A stretch of DNA of 64,000 bases from Zunongwangia sp. HGR-M22 (lineage in GTDB: Bacteria; Bacteroidota; Bacteroidia; Flavobacteriales; Flavobacteriaceae). The stretch is taken from the NCBI RefSeq assembly GCF_027594425.1, contig NZ_CP115159.1, positions 612,001 to 676,000 on the forward strand, read 5' to 3'. The notes under the pieces are model-generated. The model worked only from the letters and a program-made list of their open reading frames with translations, did no database searches and was not told the DNA's origin. Below are positions 38,587-46,722 of this stretch, in pieces (position 1 is the stretch's first letter; each line of letters opens with the position of its first letter). A program made the translations under genes and the position numbers.

Positions 38587-40656
38587 ATGAATATTCAGGA
38601 AATGCTTACTGCTTACGTTAAAGAAGCGGTGCAAAATGTTTACGATGTAAGTCTAGAAACGGTAGAATTTCAGCCAACAAGAAAAGATTTTGAGGGCGAT
38701 ATTACCGTAGTTTGCTTCCCGATGTTGAGACAGGTGAAAACCAATCCTGTAAAACTTGGTGAAGAAATAGGGAATTACCTGCAAGAGCACGTAACTATTG
38801 TAAGCCGTTTTAATGTGGTAAAAGGATTTCTAAATATAGTATTTAATGATGCTTTTTATCTAGATTTTTTCAATGAGATTAAAAATGATCCTGAATTTGG
38901 TTTTGTAAAAGAGGTTGAAGATGCCAGAAAAATTATGGTAGAATATTCTTCGCCAAACACTAATAAACCACTTCATCTTGGGCATATTCGAAATAATTTA
39001 TTAGGATTTTCGGTTGCTGAAATTTTAGAAGCTGCCGGAAATAAAGTCTATAAAACACAGATTATTAATGACCGTGGTATCCATATCTGTAAATCGATGC
39101 TCGCGTGGTATAAGTTTGCGGATTTAGGTAGTGATGGGAAAAGAGAAACTCCTGAAACAACGCTTGATCCTAAGTCAAAAAAAGGAGATCATTTAGTAGG
39201 GAAATATTATGTGCGATTTGATCAAAATCTCAAATCTGAAAAATTCAATTTTCAAGAGATATTATATAATACAGAAAGAAAAAAAAGGGGCTATGATTCT
39301 AGAGAGTTTCATTCAAATTTGAACTTTATAATAGAAACTAGTGAAAATATAATTATTGATAGCGAAGCTCATTATATAGAAACCAGAAATATTGAATCAA
39401 AATATGGATTTGAAAATGTTATTGAATTATTAAAATCATCTTCTTATAATTCTTTTGTTTCTAAAATTAAAAATGAAAGTATTAAGGACGAGAACGGGAA
39501 TTACAATTTTTTAGAAGTTTTCAATAAGTTGAAGAACTTTTATTTAGATAATACACCACTGCTGAGAGAAGCAAGAGCTATGCTTCGAAAGTGGGAAGCC
39601 GGTGATAAAGATGTTGTAGAACTTTGGAAAACCATGAACCAGTGGGTTTATGATGGTTTTGAAGAAACCTATAAAGCGCTTGGCGTAGATTTCGATAAAA
39701 ATTATTACGAAAGCGATACCTATCTTTTAGGAAAAGATGTGGTAAACAAAGGTTTAGAAAGCGGAGTTTTTTATAGAAAAGAAGATGGCAGCGTTTGGAT
39801 AGATCTTACCGATGAAGGTTTAGATGAAAAAATTGTTTTGCGTAGCGATGGTACCGCAGTGTATATGACGCAGGATATTGGTACAGCAATACAACGTGTG
39901 GAAGATTTTGCTATTAACGGAATGGTTTACACCGTTGGTAATGAGCAGGATTATCACTTTAAAGTTTTATTTTTAATTCTGAAGAAATTAGGTTTTGCCT
40001 GGGCAGAATATCTTTATCATTTAAGTTACGGGATGGTAGATCTTCCTAGCGGAAAAATGAAAAGTAGGGAAGGAACTGTAGTTGATGCCGATGATCTAAT
40101 CCTGGAAATGACTGAAACTGCGAGAACAATCTCTGAAGAATTAGGTAAATTAGATGGTCTTAGCGAAGAAGAAAAAGGCGAGCTTTACCAAATGATTGGT
40201 TTAGGAGCACTTAAATATTACATTTTAAAAGTAGATCCTAAAAAACGAATCTTATTTAATCCTGAAGAATCTGTAGATTTTCAAGGAAATACTGGGCCAT
40301 TTATTCAGTATACACATGCAAGAATTCAGTCGATCTTAAGAAAGGCCGATTTTGATTATGAATCTCAATTAGTTTCAGAATACGAATTGCACGAAAAAGA
40401 GAAAGCACTTATCAAGCAAATTCAGCTTTACCCTGAAACAATTCAATTAGCTGCAGAAAATCATAGTCCGGCGCTAATTGCAAATTACACCTATGATTTG
40501 GTAAAAGAATTTAATTCGTTTTATCAAAATGTATCAATTTTGGGTGCAGAGAAAGATTTAGAGCGATACTTAAGAACTCAACTTTCTGGAGTTGTAGCTA
40601 ATATTATTAAAACTTCATTTGGATTATTAGGAATCCAGGTTCCTGATAGAATGTAG
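38587..40656 (+). CDS. argS: Arginyl-tRNA synthetase with a large in-frame insertion
   Basis: This class I synthetase charges tRNA-Arg. It has the N-terminal Arg-tRNA synthetase domain (residues 1-85). The HIGH-type motif is HLGH at residues 130-133, inside SSPNTNKPLHLGHIRNNLLG. The KMSKS-type motif is KMKSR at residues 490-494. The C-terminal anticodon-binding domain begins near NTGPFIQYTHARIQS. The length of 689 residues is about 90-100 more than the usual 590. The excess lies between VGKYYVRFDQ (ending residue 213) and TPLLREARAMLRKWEAGD (starting residue 323), where relatives have only about 25 residues. Both flanks and all catalytic motifs are intact and in frame, so the enzyme is probably functional. 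See the separate entry for the insert. Confidence 0.95.
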   Translation: MNIQEMLTAYVKEAVQNVYDVSLETVEFQPTRKDFEGDITVVCFPMLRQVKTNPVKLGEEIGNYLQEHVTIVSRFNVVKGFLNIVFNDAFYLDFFNEIKNDPEFGFVKEVEDARKIMVEYSSPNTNKPLHLGHIRNNLLGFSVAEILEAAGNKVYKTQIINDRGIHICKSMLAWYKFADLGSDGKRETPETTLDPKSKKGDHLVGKYYVRFDQNLKSEKFNFQEILYNTERKKRGYDSREFHSNLNFIIETSENIIIDSEAHYIETRNIESKYGFENVIELLKSSSYNSFVSKIKNESIKDENGNYNFLEVFNKLKNFYLDNTPLLREARAMLRKWEAGDKDVVELWKTMNQWVYDGFEETYKALGVDFDKNYYESDTYLLGKDVVNKGLESGVFYRKEDGSVWIDLTDEGLDEKIVLRSDGTAVYMTQDIGTAIQRVEDFAINGMVYTVGNEQDYHFKVLFLILKKLGFAWAEYLYHLSYGMVDLPSGKMKSREGTVVDADDLILEMTETARTISEELGKLDGLSEEEKGELYQMIGLGALKYYILKVDPKKRILFNPEESVDFQGNTGPFIQYTHARIQSILRKADFDYESQLVSEYELHEKEKALIKQIQLYPETIQLAAENHSPALIANYTYDLVKEFNSFYQNVSILGAEKDLERYLRTQLSGVVANIIKTSFGLLGIQVPDRM
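39226..39552 (+). other. AT-rich in-frame insert of 109 codons inside argS
   Basis: By hand count, 73 of 327 bases are G or C (about 22%). A 60-base flank counts 23 G+C on the left (39121-39180) and 28 on the right (39561-39620), that is 38-47%. The encoded segment is rich in Asn, Lys, Ile, Glu and Ser, has no Met, and is predicted to be partly helical (ENVIELLKSSSYNSFVSKIK; NFLEVFNKLKNFYLDN). I recognise no domain. It has no intein splice motifs and no clear terminal inverted repeats. It replaces the normal short linker and keeps the frame on both sides. Confidence 0.85.
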
Positions 40657-40683
40657 ATCAAAATGAAATAAAAATTTAAAAGA

Positions 40684-40720
40684 AAAAGGCTGAGATTATA
40701 CAATTTCAGCCTTTATTTTT
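40684..40720 (+). terminator. Intrinsic terminator after argS
   Basis: AAAGGCTGA (40686-40694) pairs with TCAGCCTTT (40706-40714), with an internal A-T extension around a short loop, then T-rich sequence to 40720. It lies 30 bases after the argS stop. Confidence 0.8.
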
Positions 40721-40804
40721 ATGAAAAATTTCCATTTTCAGCATAAAATGAGTTCCAAAACAATTAGTGCGAATAAAAAACTTTTCACTTCAGTACCAAA
40801 TCAT

Positions 40805-40812
40805 TAAATTTG
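40805..40812 (+). promoter_or_regulatory. -7 element of the ffh promoter
   Basis: TAAATTTG followed by CAAAT matches TAnnTTTG about 50 bases before ffh and after the argS terminator. A clear TTG at -33 is missing. Confidence 0.5.
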
Positions 40813-40860
40813 CAAATCTGTTACCAAAAATAACAGGAATCTTAAACCACAGGAAAGCCT

Positions 40861-42189
40861 ATGTTTGATAATTTAAGTGATAAGTTAGATAATGCCTTAC
40901 ATGTCTTAAAAGGACATGGCCAAATTACTGAAGTTAACGTTGCAGAAACGCTTAAAGAAGTACGACGTGCTCTTGTAGATGCCGATGTTAACTACAAAAT
41001 TGCCAAAGATTTTACTAAAACTGTTAAAGAGAAAGCACTGGGACAAGACGTTTTGACGGCTTTAAAACCAGGGCAGTTAATGGTAAAACTTGTTAAGGAT
41101 GAACTTACTGAATTAATGGGTGGTGAGGCCGCCGGTGTTAATCTTAGCGGTGATCCTTCTGTGATTTTAATGTCTGGTTTACAGGGTAGTGGTAAAACCA
41201 CTTTTTCTGGTAAGCTGGCTAACTATCTTAAAAATAAGAAAACCAAGAAACCTCTTTTAGTAGCCTGTGATGTTTACCGTCCTGCAGCGATAAATCAGTT
41301 GCATGTGGTGGGAGACCAGATTGGTGTTGAGGTTTTTAGTGATGAAGGGAATCAGGATCCTGTGGCAATTTCTAAAGCTGCAATTGCGCATGCTAAAGCA
41401 AACGGTCATAATGTAGTGATTATCGATACCGCAGGTCGTCTTGCTGTAGATGAAGCGATGATGACTGAGATTTCGAATATTCATACGGCCATCGAACCTC
41501 AGGAAACTTTATTTGTAGTGGATTCGATGACTGGTCAGGATGCGGTAAACACGGCCAAAGCTTTTAATGATCGATTGGATTTCGACGGAGTTATACTTAC
41601 CAAATTAGATGGTGATACTCGTGGTGGTGCAGCGATTTCTATTAAATCTGTAGTAAACAAGCCTATTAAATTTATTGGTACCGGCGAGAAAATGGATGCG
41701 ATCGATGTGTTCTATCCTTCTCGTATGGCCGATAGGATTTTAGGGATGGGAGATGTTGTGTCTCTTGTAGAGCGTGCACAGGAGCAATATGACGAAGAGG
41801 AAGCAAGAAAACTTCAGAAGAAAATCGCTAAAAATGCTTTTGGTTTTGATGATTTCTTAAAGCAACTTCAGCAAATCAAGAAAATGGGATCAATGAAAGA
41901 TCTTCTTGGAATGATCCCTGGAGCAGGTAAAATGCTAAAAGATGTAGATATCGATGATGATGCTTTTAAAGGAATTGAAGCCATTATTCATTCTATGACT
42001 CCTGAAGAAAGAAGTACTCCAAAAGTAATCAACGCTAGCAGAAAAAAGAGAATTGCAAAAGGCTCAGGAACCTCTGTACAAGAAGTAAATCAGTTACTAA
42101 AGCAATTTAACCAGATGGGGAAAATGATGAAGATGATGCAAGGAGGTGGCGGTCGCCAAATGATGAATATGATGAAAGGAATGAAATAA
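40861..42189 (+). CDS. ffh: Signal recognition particle protein Ffh
   Basis: The 442-residue GTPase targets nascent membrane proteins to SecY with 4.5S RNA and FtsY. It has the N domain (residues 1-95), the P-loop GLQGSGKTT (106-114), DTAGRL from residue 189, TKLDGD at 247-252, and a C-terminal M domain. The M domain ends with the methionine-rich tail QMGKMMKMMQGGGGRQMMNM that binds signal peptides and RNA. Length is normal for Bacteroidota. The broken four-helix gene begins 48 bases downstream. Confidence 0.98.
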   Translation: MFDNLSDKLDNALHVLKGHGQITEVNVAETLKEVRRALVDADVNYKIAKDFTKTVKEKALGQDVLTALKPGQLMVKLVKDELTELMGGEAAGVNLSGDPSVILMSGLQGSGKTTFSGKLANYLKNKKTKKPLLVACDVYRPAAINQLHVVGDQIGVEVFSDEGNQDPVAISKAAIAHAKANGHNVVIIDTAGRLAVDEAMMTEISNIHTAIEPQETLFVVDSMTGQDAVNTAKAFNDRLDFDGVILTKLDGDTRGGAAISIKSVVNKPIKFIGTGEKMDAIDVFYPSRMADRILGMGDVVSLVERAQEQYDEEEARKLQKKIAKNAFGFDDFLKQLQQIKKMGSMKDLLGMIPGAGKMLKDVDIDDDAFKGIEAIIHSMTPEERSTPKVINASRKKRIAKGSGTSVQEVNQLLKQFNQMGKMMKMMQGGGGRQMMNMMKGMK

Positions 42190-42191
42190 TA

Positions 42192-42217
42192 CAGTATGCA
42201 GTCTCAGTAAGCAGTTG
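42192..42217 (+). repeat. Left inverted repeat flanking the four-helix-bundle cassette
   Basis: These 26 bases (CAGTATGCAGTCTCAGTAAG followed by CAGTTG) are an imperfect inverted match (16 of 26) to 42588-42613. The conserved spacing of CAACTG, ACTG and ACTG on the opposite strand is what stands out. It begins immediately after the ffh stop codon. Confidence 0.5.
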
Positions 42218-42237
42218 AAGCTCTAATAAATATTGGT

Positions 42238-42582
42238 ATGGATTTTAAATCTTTAAAAGTATATCAAAAAGCTTTTTCTCTTGCGATGCGCATTTTTGAG
42301 GAATCAAAATCTTTTCCTTCGGAAGAGAAATTTTCTTTGACAGATCAAATAAGAAGAAGTTCAAGATCGGTTTGTGCTAATATTGCAGAAGCATATAGGA
42401 AACGAAAATATCCTAAGCATTTTGTAAGTAAGTTAACTGATTGCGATGCCGAAAATGCTGAAACACAAACCTGGATCGAATTTGCATACTCTTGTGATTA
42501 TTTATCTGAAGATAGCTATGAAATAGGATGATTATTGAATTTTATGATACACAATCCCGGAAAGTTTGGCGCGGGAGATTAA
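42238..42582 (+). pseudogene. Four-helix-bundle (23S rRNA intervening-sequence-type) protein, broken by one in-frame TGA
   Basis: The reading frame starts MDFKSLKVYQKAFSLAMRIF and contains LTDQIRRSSRSVCANIAEAY, the diagnostic block of the IVS/four-helix-bundle family. It stops at codon 98 (TGA, 42529-42531). Reading through in the same frame gives LLNFMIHNPGKFGAGD and then TAA at 42580-42582, which is the normal end of this family (...LLNxMIxNPxKF). A single C-to-T or A-to-T change in an Arg codon (the family has Lys or Arg there) explains the stop. The 97-residue product would lack only the last part of helix 4, so partial function cannot be excluded. These proteins were first noted in 23S rRNA intervening sequences and are common as stray cassettes in Bacteroidota; the biochemical role is unknown. 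Confidence 0.85.
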
Positions 42583-42587
42583 TCTGC

Positions 42588-42613
42588 CAACTGTTATTGC
42601 AAACTGATAACTG
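42588..42613 (+). repeat. Right inverted repeat flanking the four-helix-bundle cassette
   Basis: These 26 bases (CAACTGTTATTGCAAACTG followed by ATAACTG) match the reverse complement of 42192-42217 at 16 of 26 positions. They end 5 bases before the folD start codon, so the cassette fills the whole ffh-folD gap. Confidence 0.5.
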
Positions 42614-42618
42614 AAATA

Positions 42619-43518
42619 ATGACTATTTTAGACGGTAAAAAAGTAAGTAACGATATCAAAAATGAAATCGGTGCTGAAGTCGAAAAAATGAAGCAGCGTG
42701 GTGAAAAAGTGCCACATCTTGCTGCTATTATTGTTGGAAATGATGGAGCAAGTAAAACCTACGTAAATAGCAAGGTGAAAGCCTGCGAAAGAGTTGGTTT
42801 TGAGTCTTCACTTTTCAGAATGTCATCTACCATTAGTGAAATCGAACTTTTAGATAAGATCGAAGAGCTAAACCAAAATGATGATATCGATGGCTTTATC
42901 GTTCAATTGCCATTACCACCACAAATCGACACGCAAAAGGTGTTAAATGCAGTAGATCCAGATAAAGATGTAGATGGTTTCCATCCAACAAACTTTGGGA
43001 AAATGGCGTTAGATATGACGACTTTTATCCCGGCAACACCTTTTGGCATTTTAGAACTTTTAGAGCGTTACGATATTCCAACTAAAGGAAAGCATACCGT
43101 GGTAATTGGTAGAAGTTATATCGTAGGTCGCCCAATGAGTATTTTGATGGGAAGAAGTGGTTTCCCGGGGAATTCAACTGTAACACTTACGCACGAATTT
43201 ACTAAGAACATCACGCAAATCACCTCTCAGGCAGATATTATTATCATTGCCGTAGGAATTCCAGATTTCCTTAAAGGAGAAATGATAAAAGATGATGCTG
43301 TTATTATTGATGTAGGGATTACTCGTGTGCCAGATGATAATGCTGAAAAAGGTTATATCATTAAAGGTGATGTAGATTTCGAAAATGTGAGCAAAAGAGC
43401 TTCTTTTATAACACCCGTTCCAGGCGGAGTGGGACCAATGACGGTTTCTATGCTTCTTAAAAATACGCTATTGGCAAGAGAACGCCATAGAGTAAGAAAT
43501 AGCGAAAAGCAGCTTTAA
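42619..43518 (+). CDS. folD: Bifunctional methylene-tetrahydrofolate dehydrogenase / cyclohydrolase
   Basis: The 299-residue enzyme interconverts 5,10-methylene-THF, methenyl-THF and 10-formyl-THF with NADP. The catalytic Tyr48 and Lys52 are in TYVNSKVKACERVG. Other signatures are QLPLPPQID, the cofactor region VVIGRSYIVGRPMSILMG, and the end TPVPGGVGPMTVSMLLKNTL. Length is normal. It ends before a perfect palindromic terminator. Confidence 0.97.
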   Translation: MTILDGKKVSNDIKNEIGAEVEKMKQRGEKVPHLAAIIVGNDGASKTYVNSKVKACERVGFESSLFRMSSTISEIELLDKIEELNQNDDIDGFIVQLPLPPQIDTQKVLNAVDPDKDVDGFHPTNFGKMALDMTTFIPATPFGILELLERYDIPTKGKHTVVIGRSYIVGRPMSILMGRSGFPGNSTVTLTHEFTKNITQITSQADIIIIAVGIPDFLKGEMIKDDAVIIDVGITRVPDDNAEKGYIIKGDVDFENVSKRASFITPVPGGVGPMTVSMLLKNTLLARERHRVRNSEKQL

Positions 43519-43540
43519 TCAATGTAAAGTTTTAAAAGAA

Positions 43541-43575
43541 AAAAGCCTCACAAAATTTTGTGAGGCTTTTGCTTT
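43541..43575. terminator. Bidirectional terminator between folD and the ykvA-like gene
   Basis: The 30 bases from 43541 to 43570 form a perfect palindrome, half-site AAAAGCCTCACAAAA. With A-rich and T-rich ends it serves as an intrinsic terminator on both strands for the two converging genes. Confidence 0.9.
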
Positions 43576-43588
43576 TTAAGAAAAAACA

Positions 43589-43987
43589 TTATTTAGTCTC
43601 TTCTAGCTTATAATCTAGATATTTGTGAATATCAGATTCAATAAATCGAATCGCAAAAGTGATTATCGCAAAATCATCAATATATCCCAATCCCGGAATA
43701 AAATCTGGAATCACATCTAATGGATTTAAAATATAAAGAAATGAAAATGCAATTGCTGCAATGGTAAACCAGGGAATATCTGTATACAGCCCTTTTCGAT
43801 AATCGTTTAGCATAGCGTACATCAATTTACCGATTTCAGTATACTTTTTAAGCATTCCTGAATTAATTATCTTATCGGCAACTTCTTCCTGAGAGTTTGC
43901 TGCAACTTCAACATCACCCTCGTCAACTTGTACTACGCCTTCTTTAAAATATTCTTCATTTATTTCCTTTTTCTTTTTGCCGAACAT
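43589..43987 (-). CDS. YkvA/DUF1232-family membrane protein
   Basis: The 132-residue protein has a charged N-terminal part of about 75 residues and then the DUF1232 hairpin (WFTIAAIAFSFLYILNPLDV, then IPDFIPGLGYIDDFAI). The motif NPLDVIPDFIPGLGYIDD is diagnostic for the family, whose function is unknown. It is the last of a minus-strand run that starts at 46639. The gap to the upstream permease gene is 32 bases. Confidence 0.9.
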   Translation of the reverse strand: MFGKKKKEINEEYFKEGVVQVDEGDVEVAANSQEEVADKIINSGMLKKYTEIGKLMYAMLNDYRKGLYTDIPWFTIAAIAFSFLYILNPLDVIPDFIPGLGYIDDFAIITFAIRFIESDIHKYLDYKLEETK

Positions 43988-44019
43988 ATCAATTGAATTT
44001 TTTAGTTAGTAATTATCAT

Positions 44020-45039
44020 TTATAAACGATCATTTTCATTACCGTATTCCTTTTTGTAGATCTGGAGAATTAATAAGAATAACGAAACTAAAAGAGGGCC
44101 AAATATTAATCCTATAAATCCGAAAATTTGAACACCAACAATAACTCCTATTAAGGTAATAAGTGTATGTACTTTAGCTAGCCGGTCTAAGACCATAATT
44201 CTAATTAGATTATCTGTAGATCCTACTACCACAACGCCATAAATCAGTAATGCGATACCTTGCCAGTTATCACCATTAGCAAATAATAGGATCGTGGTAG
44301 GAGCAATTCCTATCGCCGTGCCAATAAACGGAATCATAGAACCTATTGCTGTAATTCCGAACCAAAAAAACGGATCTGGAACGCCTAATATCAAATAACC
44401 TATAAGAGCAATTAATCCTTGTACTATGGCAACCAAAGGTATTCCTAATGCATTAGATTTTACTAATAGATTACTTTCTTTCGCTATTACGCTTAAATTT
44501 GCTTTTCCAAGAGGAATATAATCGATAAGTGCCTGTTTCATTTTCTCACGATTAATTAGCATGAAGTAAAGCATAAAATACATTAGTCCTACTGCCACAA
44601 ATACATCGAACGTTCCACCCGCTAAATTTTGAAGTTTTTCTGAAATCCAGCTGGATATAGCTGAGGTATCAATAGTACCACTAATGTCGTAACCCACATA
44701 TTCTTCAAGATGGCGTAACTGTTCTTTTAAAGCTGAGATTACCATCTCAGAATTATCAACAGCTTTTCCAATTTTCGAGGTAAGCATTATAATAATGCCA
44801 CTAATAGGAATTAAAATTCCAATAAAAGAACCAAACATTAAAACACCGGCAGCTATAGATGGTTTCCATCCTTTTTTTAATAATTTCTCCATCCATCCGG
44901 CCATAAGTACATATAAAGTTATGGCACCTAAAATCCCGGTGAGATAAGGAACAAGTTCCCTAAAAATTAAGATTCCCAAAAAAAGGATAAGGAGTAAAAC
45001 AAATAGTTGCCGCACTAAAGACGGCTTAAGTTTATTCAT
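44020..45039 (-). CDS. AI-2E-family (PerM/TqsA-like) permease
   Basis: The 339-residue membrane protein has about eight hydrophobic segments. The family motifs are in GIPLVAIVQGLIALIGYLIL, VPDPFFWFGITAIGSMIPFI and the following GTAIGIAPTTILLF, with a C-terminal FGFIGLIFGPLLVSLFLLIL. Members range from AI-2 exporters to Na+/H+ antiporters, so the substrate is unknown. It lies 40 bases downstream of the VOC gene on the same strand. Confidence 0.92.
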   Translation of the reverse strand: MNKLKPSLVRQLFVLLLILFLGILIFRELVPYLTGILGAITLYVLMAGWMEKLLKKGWKPSIAAGVLMFGSFIGILIPISGIIIMLTSKIGKAVDNSEMVISALKEQLRHLEEYVGYDISGTIDTSAISSWISEKLQNLAGGTFDVFVAVGLMYFMLYFMLINREKMKQALIDYIPLGKANLSVIAKESNLLVKSNALGIPLVAIVQGLIALIGYLILGVPDPFFWFGITAIGSMIPFIGTAIGIAPTTILLFANGDNWQGIALLIYGVVVVGSTDNLIRIMVLDRLAKVHTLITLIGVIVGVQIFGFIGLIFGPLLVSLFLLILQIYKKEYGNENDRL

Positions 45040-45079
45040 GTATTGGTTAGTTAGTATTGTTATTTATAAATAATAGTTT

Positions 45080-45502
45080 TTAGGTTGCAAATATTTGATC
45101 TTTGTTTCTAAATGCTTTAAATTCTAAAGCATTGCCGCAAGGATCTTTAAAAAACATAGTAGCCTGTTCGCCAACTTCTCCTTCAAATCTAATATACGGA
45201 GGTATGATAAAATTAATGTTTTTAGCTTCTAGCAAGCTAGAAAATTGCTCAAATACATTCCATTCTAATACAACACCGAAGTGCGGTACTGGTACAGATT
45301 TTCCATCTACGGGATTGATGTGTTCACTTGCTATATTCTCTTTTGGTTTATAATGGATTACCAATTGGTGGCCAAAGAAATTAAAATCTACCCAGTGATC
45401 ACTGCTACGTCCTTCGCCACAGCCAAGAACTTCCCCATAAAATTTTCTACAGGCCTCTAAATCGTAAACAGGAATTGCAAGATGAAATGGTTGTACTTTC
45501 AT
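45080..45502 (-). CDS. VOC-superfamily (glyoxalase-like) protein
   Basis: The 140-residue protein has the paired beta-alpha-beta modules of the vicinal-oxygen-chelate fold. It begins [20 protein letters not shown] with metal-ligand candidate His7, and has [18 protein letters not shown] and [15 protein letters not shown] with Glu as another candidate ligand. Related proteins are often called glyoxalase or dioxygenase-like without proof. Its start lies 1 base after the stop of the small Rho-N-like gene, so they are coupled. Confidence 0.9.
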   Translation of the reverse strand: MKVQPFHLAIPVYDLEACRKFYGEVLGCGEGRSSDHWVDFNFFGHQLVIHYKPKENIASEHINPVDGKSVPVPHFGVVLEWNVFEQFSSLLEAKNINFIIPPYIRFEGEVGEQATMFFKDPCGNALEFKAFRNKDQIFAT

Positions 45503-45503
45503 A

Positions 45504-45740
45504 TTAATTATTTCTAAGAGCTTCTATAAGTTCGTCTTTGGTCATTTTAGAGCGTCCATCAATACCCACTTTCTTGGCCTGCTCATACAAATCTTCTTTA
45601 GAGCGCTCTTCGTATTGTTTAGCTTTTCCTCCTTTTTCGCCAGAGTTTTCTGTATTTGCTATTCTTGCAGCCTTTTCCTGGCTGTAGCCTTTTTCACGAA
45701 GTGTTTCGTATTGTTCTTCGTTTTTTATTCTTTTCGCCAT
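45504..45740 (-). CDS. Small protein with Rho-termination-factor N-terminal-like (SAP-type) helices
   Basis: The 78-residue charged protein has an N-terminal segment [20 protein letters not shown] followed by IANT, the pattern of a widespread small-protein family (DUF7218 type). The C-terminal module [20 protein letters not shown] and [11 protein letters not shown] resembles the Rho N-terminal and SAP-like nucleic-acid-binding helix-extended-helix motif. The function is unknown; nucleic-acid binding is plausible. The gene directly precedes the VOC gene. Confidence 0.85.
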   Translation of the reverse strand: MAKRIKNEEQYETLREKGYSQEKAARIANTENSGEKGGKAKQYEERSKEDLYEQAKKVGIDGRSKMTKDELIEALRNN

Positions 45741-45808
45741 CTTCTAACTTTTCTATTAAATTTATAAAGATAAGCGAATTATTGTTGAGTATTTTCGCTA
45801 ATTCTCTG

Positions 45809-46639
45809 TTAAGATTTTTTGCGAGGACGTTTTCCGGTAGATCTACTTTTGGTTTTAATTCCCTTAGGTTTCATATCTTTTTTTAATTCGGAAAGTTGAG
45901 AGGCTTCCTGGGTTTTTGAAGATGTATTTACAAGGCGATCAATTTCTTTAAGTTCTTCTTTAGTAATATGTCGCCATTTTCCAATAGGAATATCCAGTGG
46001 AACATTCATAATTCTAACACGTTTCAATTTAGTTACTTCATACCCCAGAAATTCGCACATTCTTCTAATCTGTCGGTTCAATCCCTGCGTAAGAATAATT
46101 CGAAACTCTTTTTCCCCCGTCTGCTCTACAAAACATTCTCTGGTTACTGTATCCAAAATTGGGATTCCCTTACTCATTTTTTTAACAAAATCTGGCTTAA
46201 GAAGTTTATTGACACTTACAATATATTCTTTCTCATGATTATTGCGGGCGCGTAGAATTTTATTTACGATATCACCATCACTTGTTAAAAAGATCAATCC
46301 TTCACTAGGTTTGTCTAAACGGCCAATAGGAAAAATTCGTTCAGGATAATTAATGTAATCAATAATGTTATTTTTCTCTCGTTTGGTGTCTGTAGTACAA
46401 ACAATACCTATAGGTTTATTAAAAGCGATATAAACATTGGGCTTTTCCTTTTCTTCCGTAGCAATAAGTTGGCCGTCAACCTTTACTTCGTCCCCGGGGG
46501 CAATTTTGGTTCCCATTTCAGGAACAACTCCGTTTATGGTAACTCGTCCTTGGTCAATTAGTTTATCTGCAGCTCTTCTGGAACAAAATCCAGCTTCGCT
46601 TAAAAATTTATTAATACGGGTCAAATTCTCTTCAGCCAT
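45809..46639 (-). CDS. rluF: 23S rRNA pseudouridine synthase, RluF type
   Basis: The 276-residue enzyme has an N-terminal S4 RNA-binding domain (RINKFLSEAGFCSRRAADKL, residues 8-27). The RsuA/RluB/E/F-type catalytic domain has the nucleophile Asp109 in GRLDKPSEGLIFLTSDGDIV, and QGLNRQIRRMCEFLGYEV later. The tail is basic and poorly conserved. The start at ATG 46639 (MAEENLTR) is preferred over ATG 46660. RluF modifies U2604 in E. coli; assignment within the RluB/E/F group is by overall resemblance and less certain than the family. Confidence 0.88.
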   Translation of the reverse strand: MAEENLTRINKFLSEAGFCSRRAADKLIDQGRVTINGVVPEMGTKIAPGDEVKVDGQLIATEEKEKPNVYIAFNKPIGIVCTTDTKREKNNIIDYINYPERIFPIGRLDKPSEGLIFLTSDGDIVNKILRARNNHEKEYIVSVNKLLKPDFVKKMSKGIPILDTVTRECFVEQTGEKEFRIILTQGLNRQIRRMCEFLGYEVTKLKRVRIMNVPLDIPIGKWRHITKEELKEIDRLVNTSSKTQEASQLSELKKDMKPKGIKTKSRSTGKRPRKKS

Positions 46640-46657
46640 AGTAAAATAAGTGTTTTG

Positions 46658-46665
46658 CAAAGATA
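46658..46665 (-). promoter_or_regulatory. -7 element of the rluF promoter
   Basis: The minus strand reads TATCTTTG followed by CAAAAC, a perfect TAnnTTTG element 19 bases before the rluF ATG. The short distance implies a very short leader. It also argues for the start at 46639, since the alternative ATG at 46660 lies inside the element. No TTG is seen at the expected -33 position. Confidence 0.6.
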
Positions 46666-46722
46666 CAAGATTAAGAATTGATGCTGTGAATTAAAAAAAA
46701 TCAAAAAAAATTAAAACCAGGG

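Noticed and set aside
39226-39552. Intein in ArgS
   Set aside because: At 109 residues it is shorter than known mini-inteins, it begins with Asn rather than Cys, Ser or Ala, and the end is Asp-Asn before Thr without the usual His. No splice-block motifs are visible.
42529-42531. TGA in the IVS-type gene as a selenocysteine or tryptophan codon
   Set aside because: The family has Lys or Arg here, not Cys, Sec or Trp. No SECIS-like hairpin is evident, and TGA acts as a normal stop elsewhere in the window (for example the PBP gene).
43541-43570. Perfect 30-base palindrome as a protein-binding operator or attachment site
   Set aside because: It lies between two converging genes with A- and T-tracts at its ends, and is fully explained as a bidirectional terminator.
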